The position numbers and the translations under genes were made by a program. Below, piece after piece: positions 34,178-34,227 of a stretch of DNA of 34,227 nucleotides. The stretch is taken from assembly GCA_002367235.1 (NCBI GenBank), contig DFBC01000006.1, forward strand, positions 1-34,227. Reading direction: 5' to 3'. Source of the DNA: Cellvibrionales bacterium UBA3090. GTDB lineage: Bacteria; Pseudomonadota; Gammaproteobacteria; Pseudomonadales; Porticoccaceae. How positions within the stretch are numbered: the first letter of the stretch is position 1; each line of letters opens with the position of its first letter. The notes beneath the pieces were generated by a model that was not told where the DNA came from, did not search any database, and saw only the letters and a list, made by a program, of their open reading frames with translations.

Positions 34178-34227
34178 TGGTGCGGACGGAGAGACTCGAA
34201 CTCTCACACCTTGCGGCACTGGAACCT
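34178..34227 (-). tRNA. tRNA-Leu, 3' part (cut by window edge)
   Basis: Read on the minus strand, the last 50 bases give the end of an anticodon (NAG), the 3' half of the anticodon stem, a leucine-type long variable arm, a T arm with GTTCGAGTC, the acceptor 3' strand CCGTCCGC, discriminator A and an encoded CCA (34180-34178). Anticodon NAG and the long variable arm identify leucine; UAG, CAG or GAG cannot be told apart because the 5' half is outside the window. Confidence 0.9.

Overview
This window reads as a contiguous piece of a gammaproteobacterial chromosome. The gene order tig-clpP-clpX-lon-hupB-ppiD, the lolCDE cassette, soluble transhydrogenase SthA and a complete System I cytochrome c maturation set are typical of Gammaproteobacteria. 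Moderate base composition and arsenosugar-type genes suggest a marine member, perhaps Cellvibrionales-like. That last placement is inference and should be tested with a marker-gene tree. Coding density is high, most genes lie on the minus strand, and no gap of more than about 250 bases lacks a gene or RNA. I see no rRNA, insertion sequence, integrase, prophage or CRISPR array.

From left to right: 1-3360 holds smc, cut by the left edge so that its last part is missing. 3503-11509 holds the cytochrome c maturation genes, transcribed leftwards as ccmA-B-C-D-E-F-G, then a PcaC-like gene, then ccmH-ccmI. Between the PcaC-like gene and ccmH lie tRNA-Val(UAC) and tRNA-Asp(GUC) on the opposite strand with a two-way terminator, so the ccm set is split into two transcription units. 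A 59-residue acidic protein lies upstream of ccmA.

11929-14245 is a tightly coupled three-gene unit: radical SAM protein ArsS followed by two glycosyltransferases of the kinds that accompany it. A divergent sirtuin, cobB, follows. 15199-19538 is a leftward unit of three glutamate-themed enzymes: a membrane-anchored FMN glutamate-synthase-like protein, a GCS2-type carboxylate-amine ligase, and an AspA/AstE-type zinc hydrolase. I cannot assign this trio a named pathway; it is the best candidate here for something undescribed.

19732-20262 encodes a DUF2062 membrane protein. 20288-23484 is lolC-lolD-lolE for lipoprotein release. 23650-23946 encodes a small exported BamE-like protein. 24018-25436 is sthA. 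25597-34139 is the protein quality-control block: ppiD, hupB, lon, clpX, clpP and tig. A heat-shock-type promoter precedes lon, a sigma70 promoter precedes hupB, and terminators follow hupB and clpX. The right edge cuts a tRNA-Leu gene directly upstream of tig.

Most of the window is conserved housekeeping. The accessory interest lies in the glutamate-themed trio, the arsenosugar-type unit without a visible arsM, and the tRNA/PcaC-like insertion in the ccm locus. All calls come from reading motifs and gene order; no database search was run.
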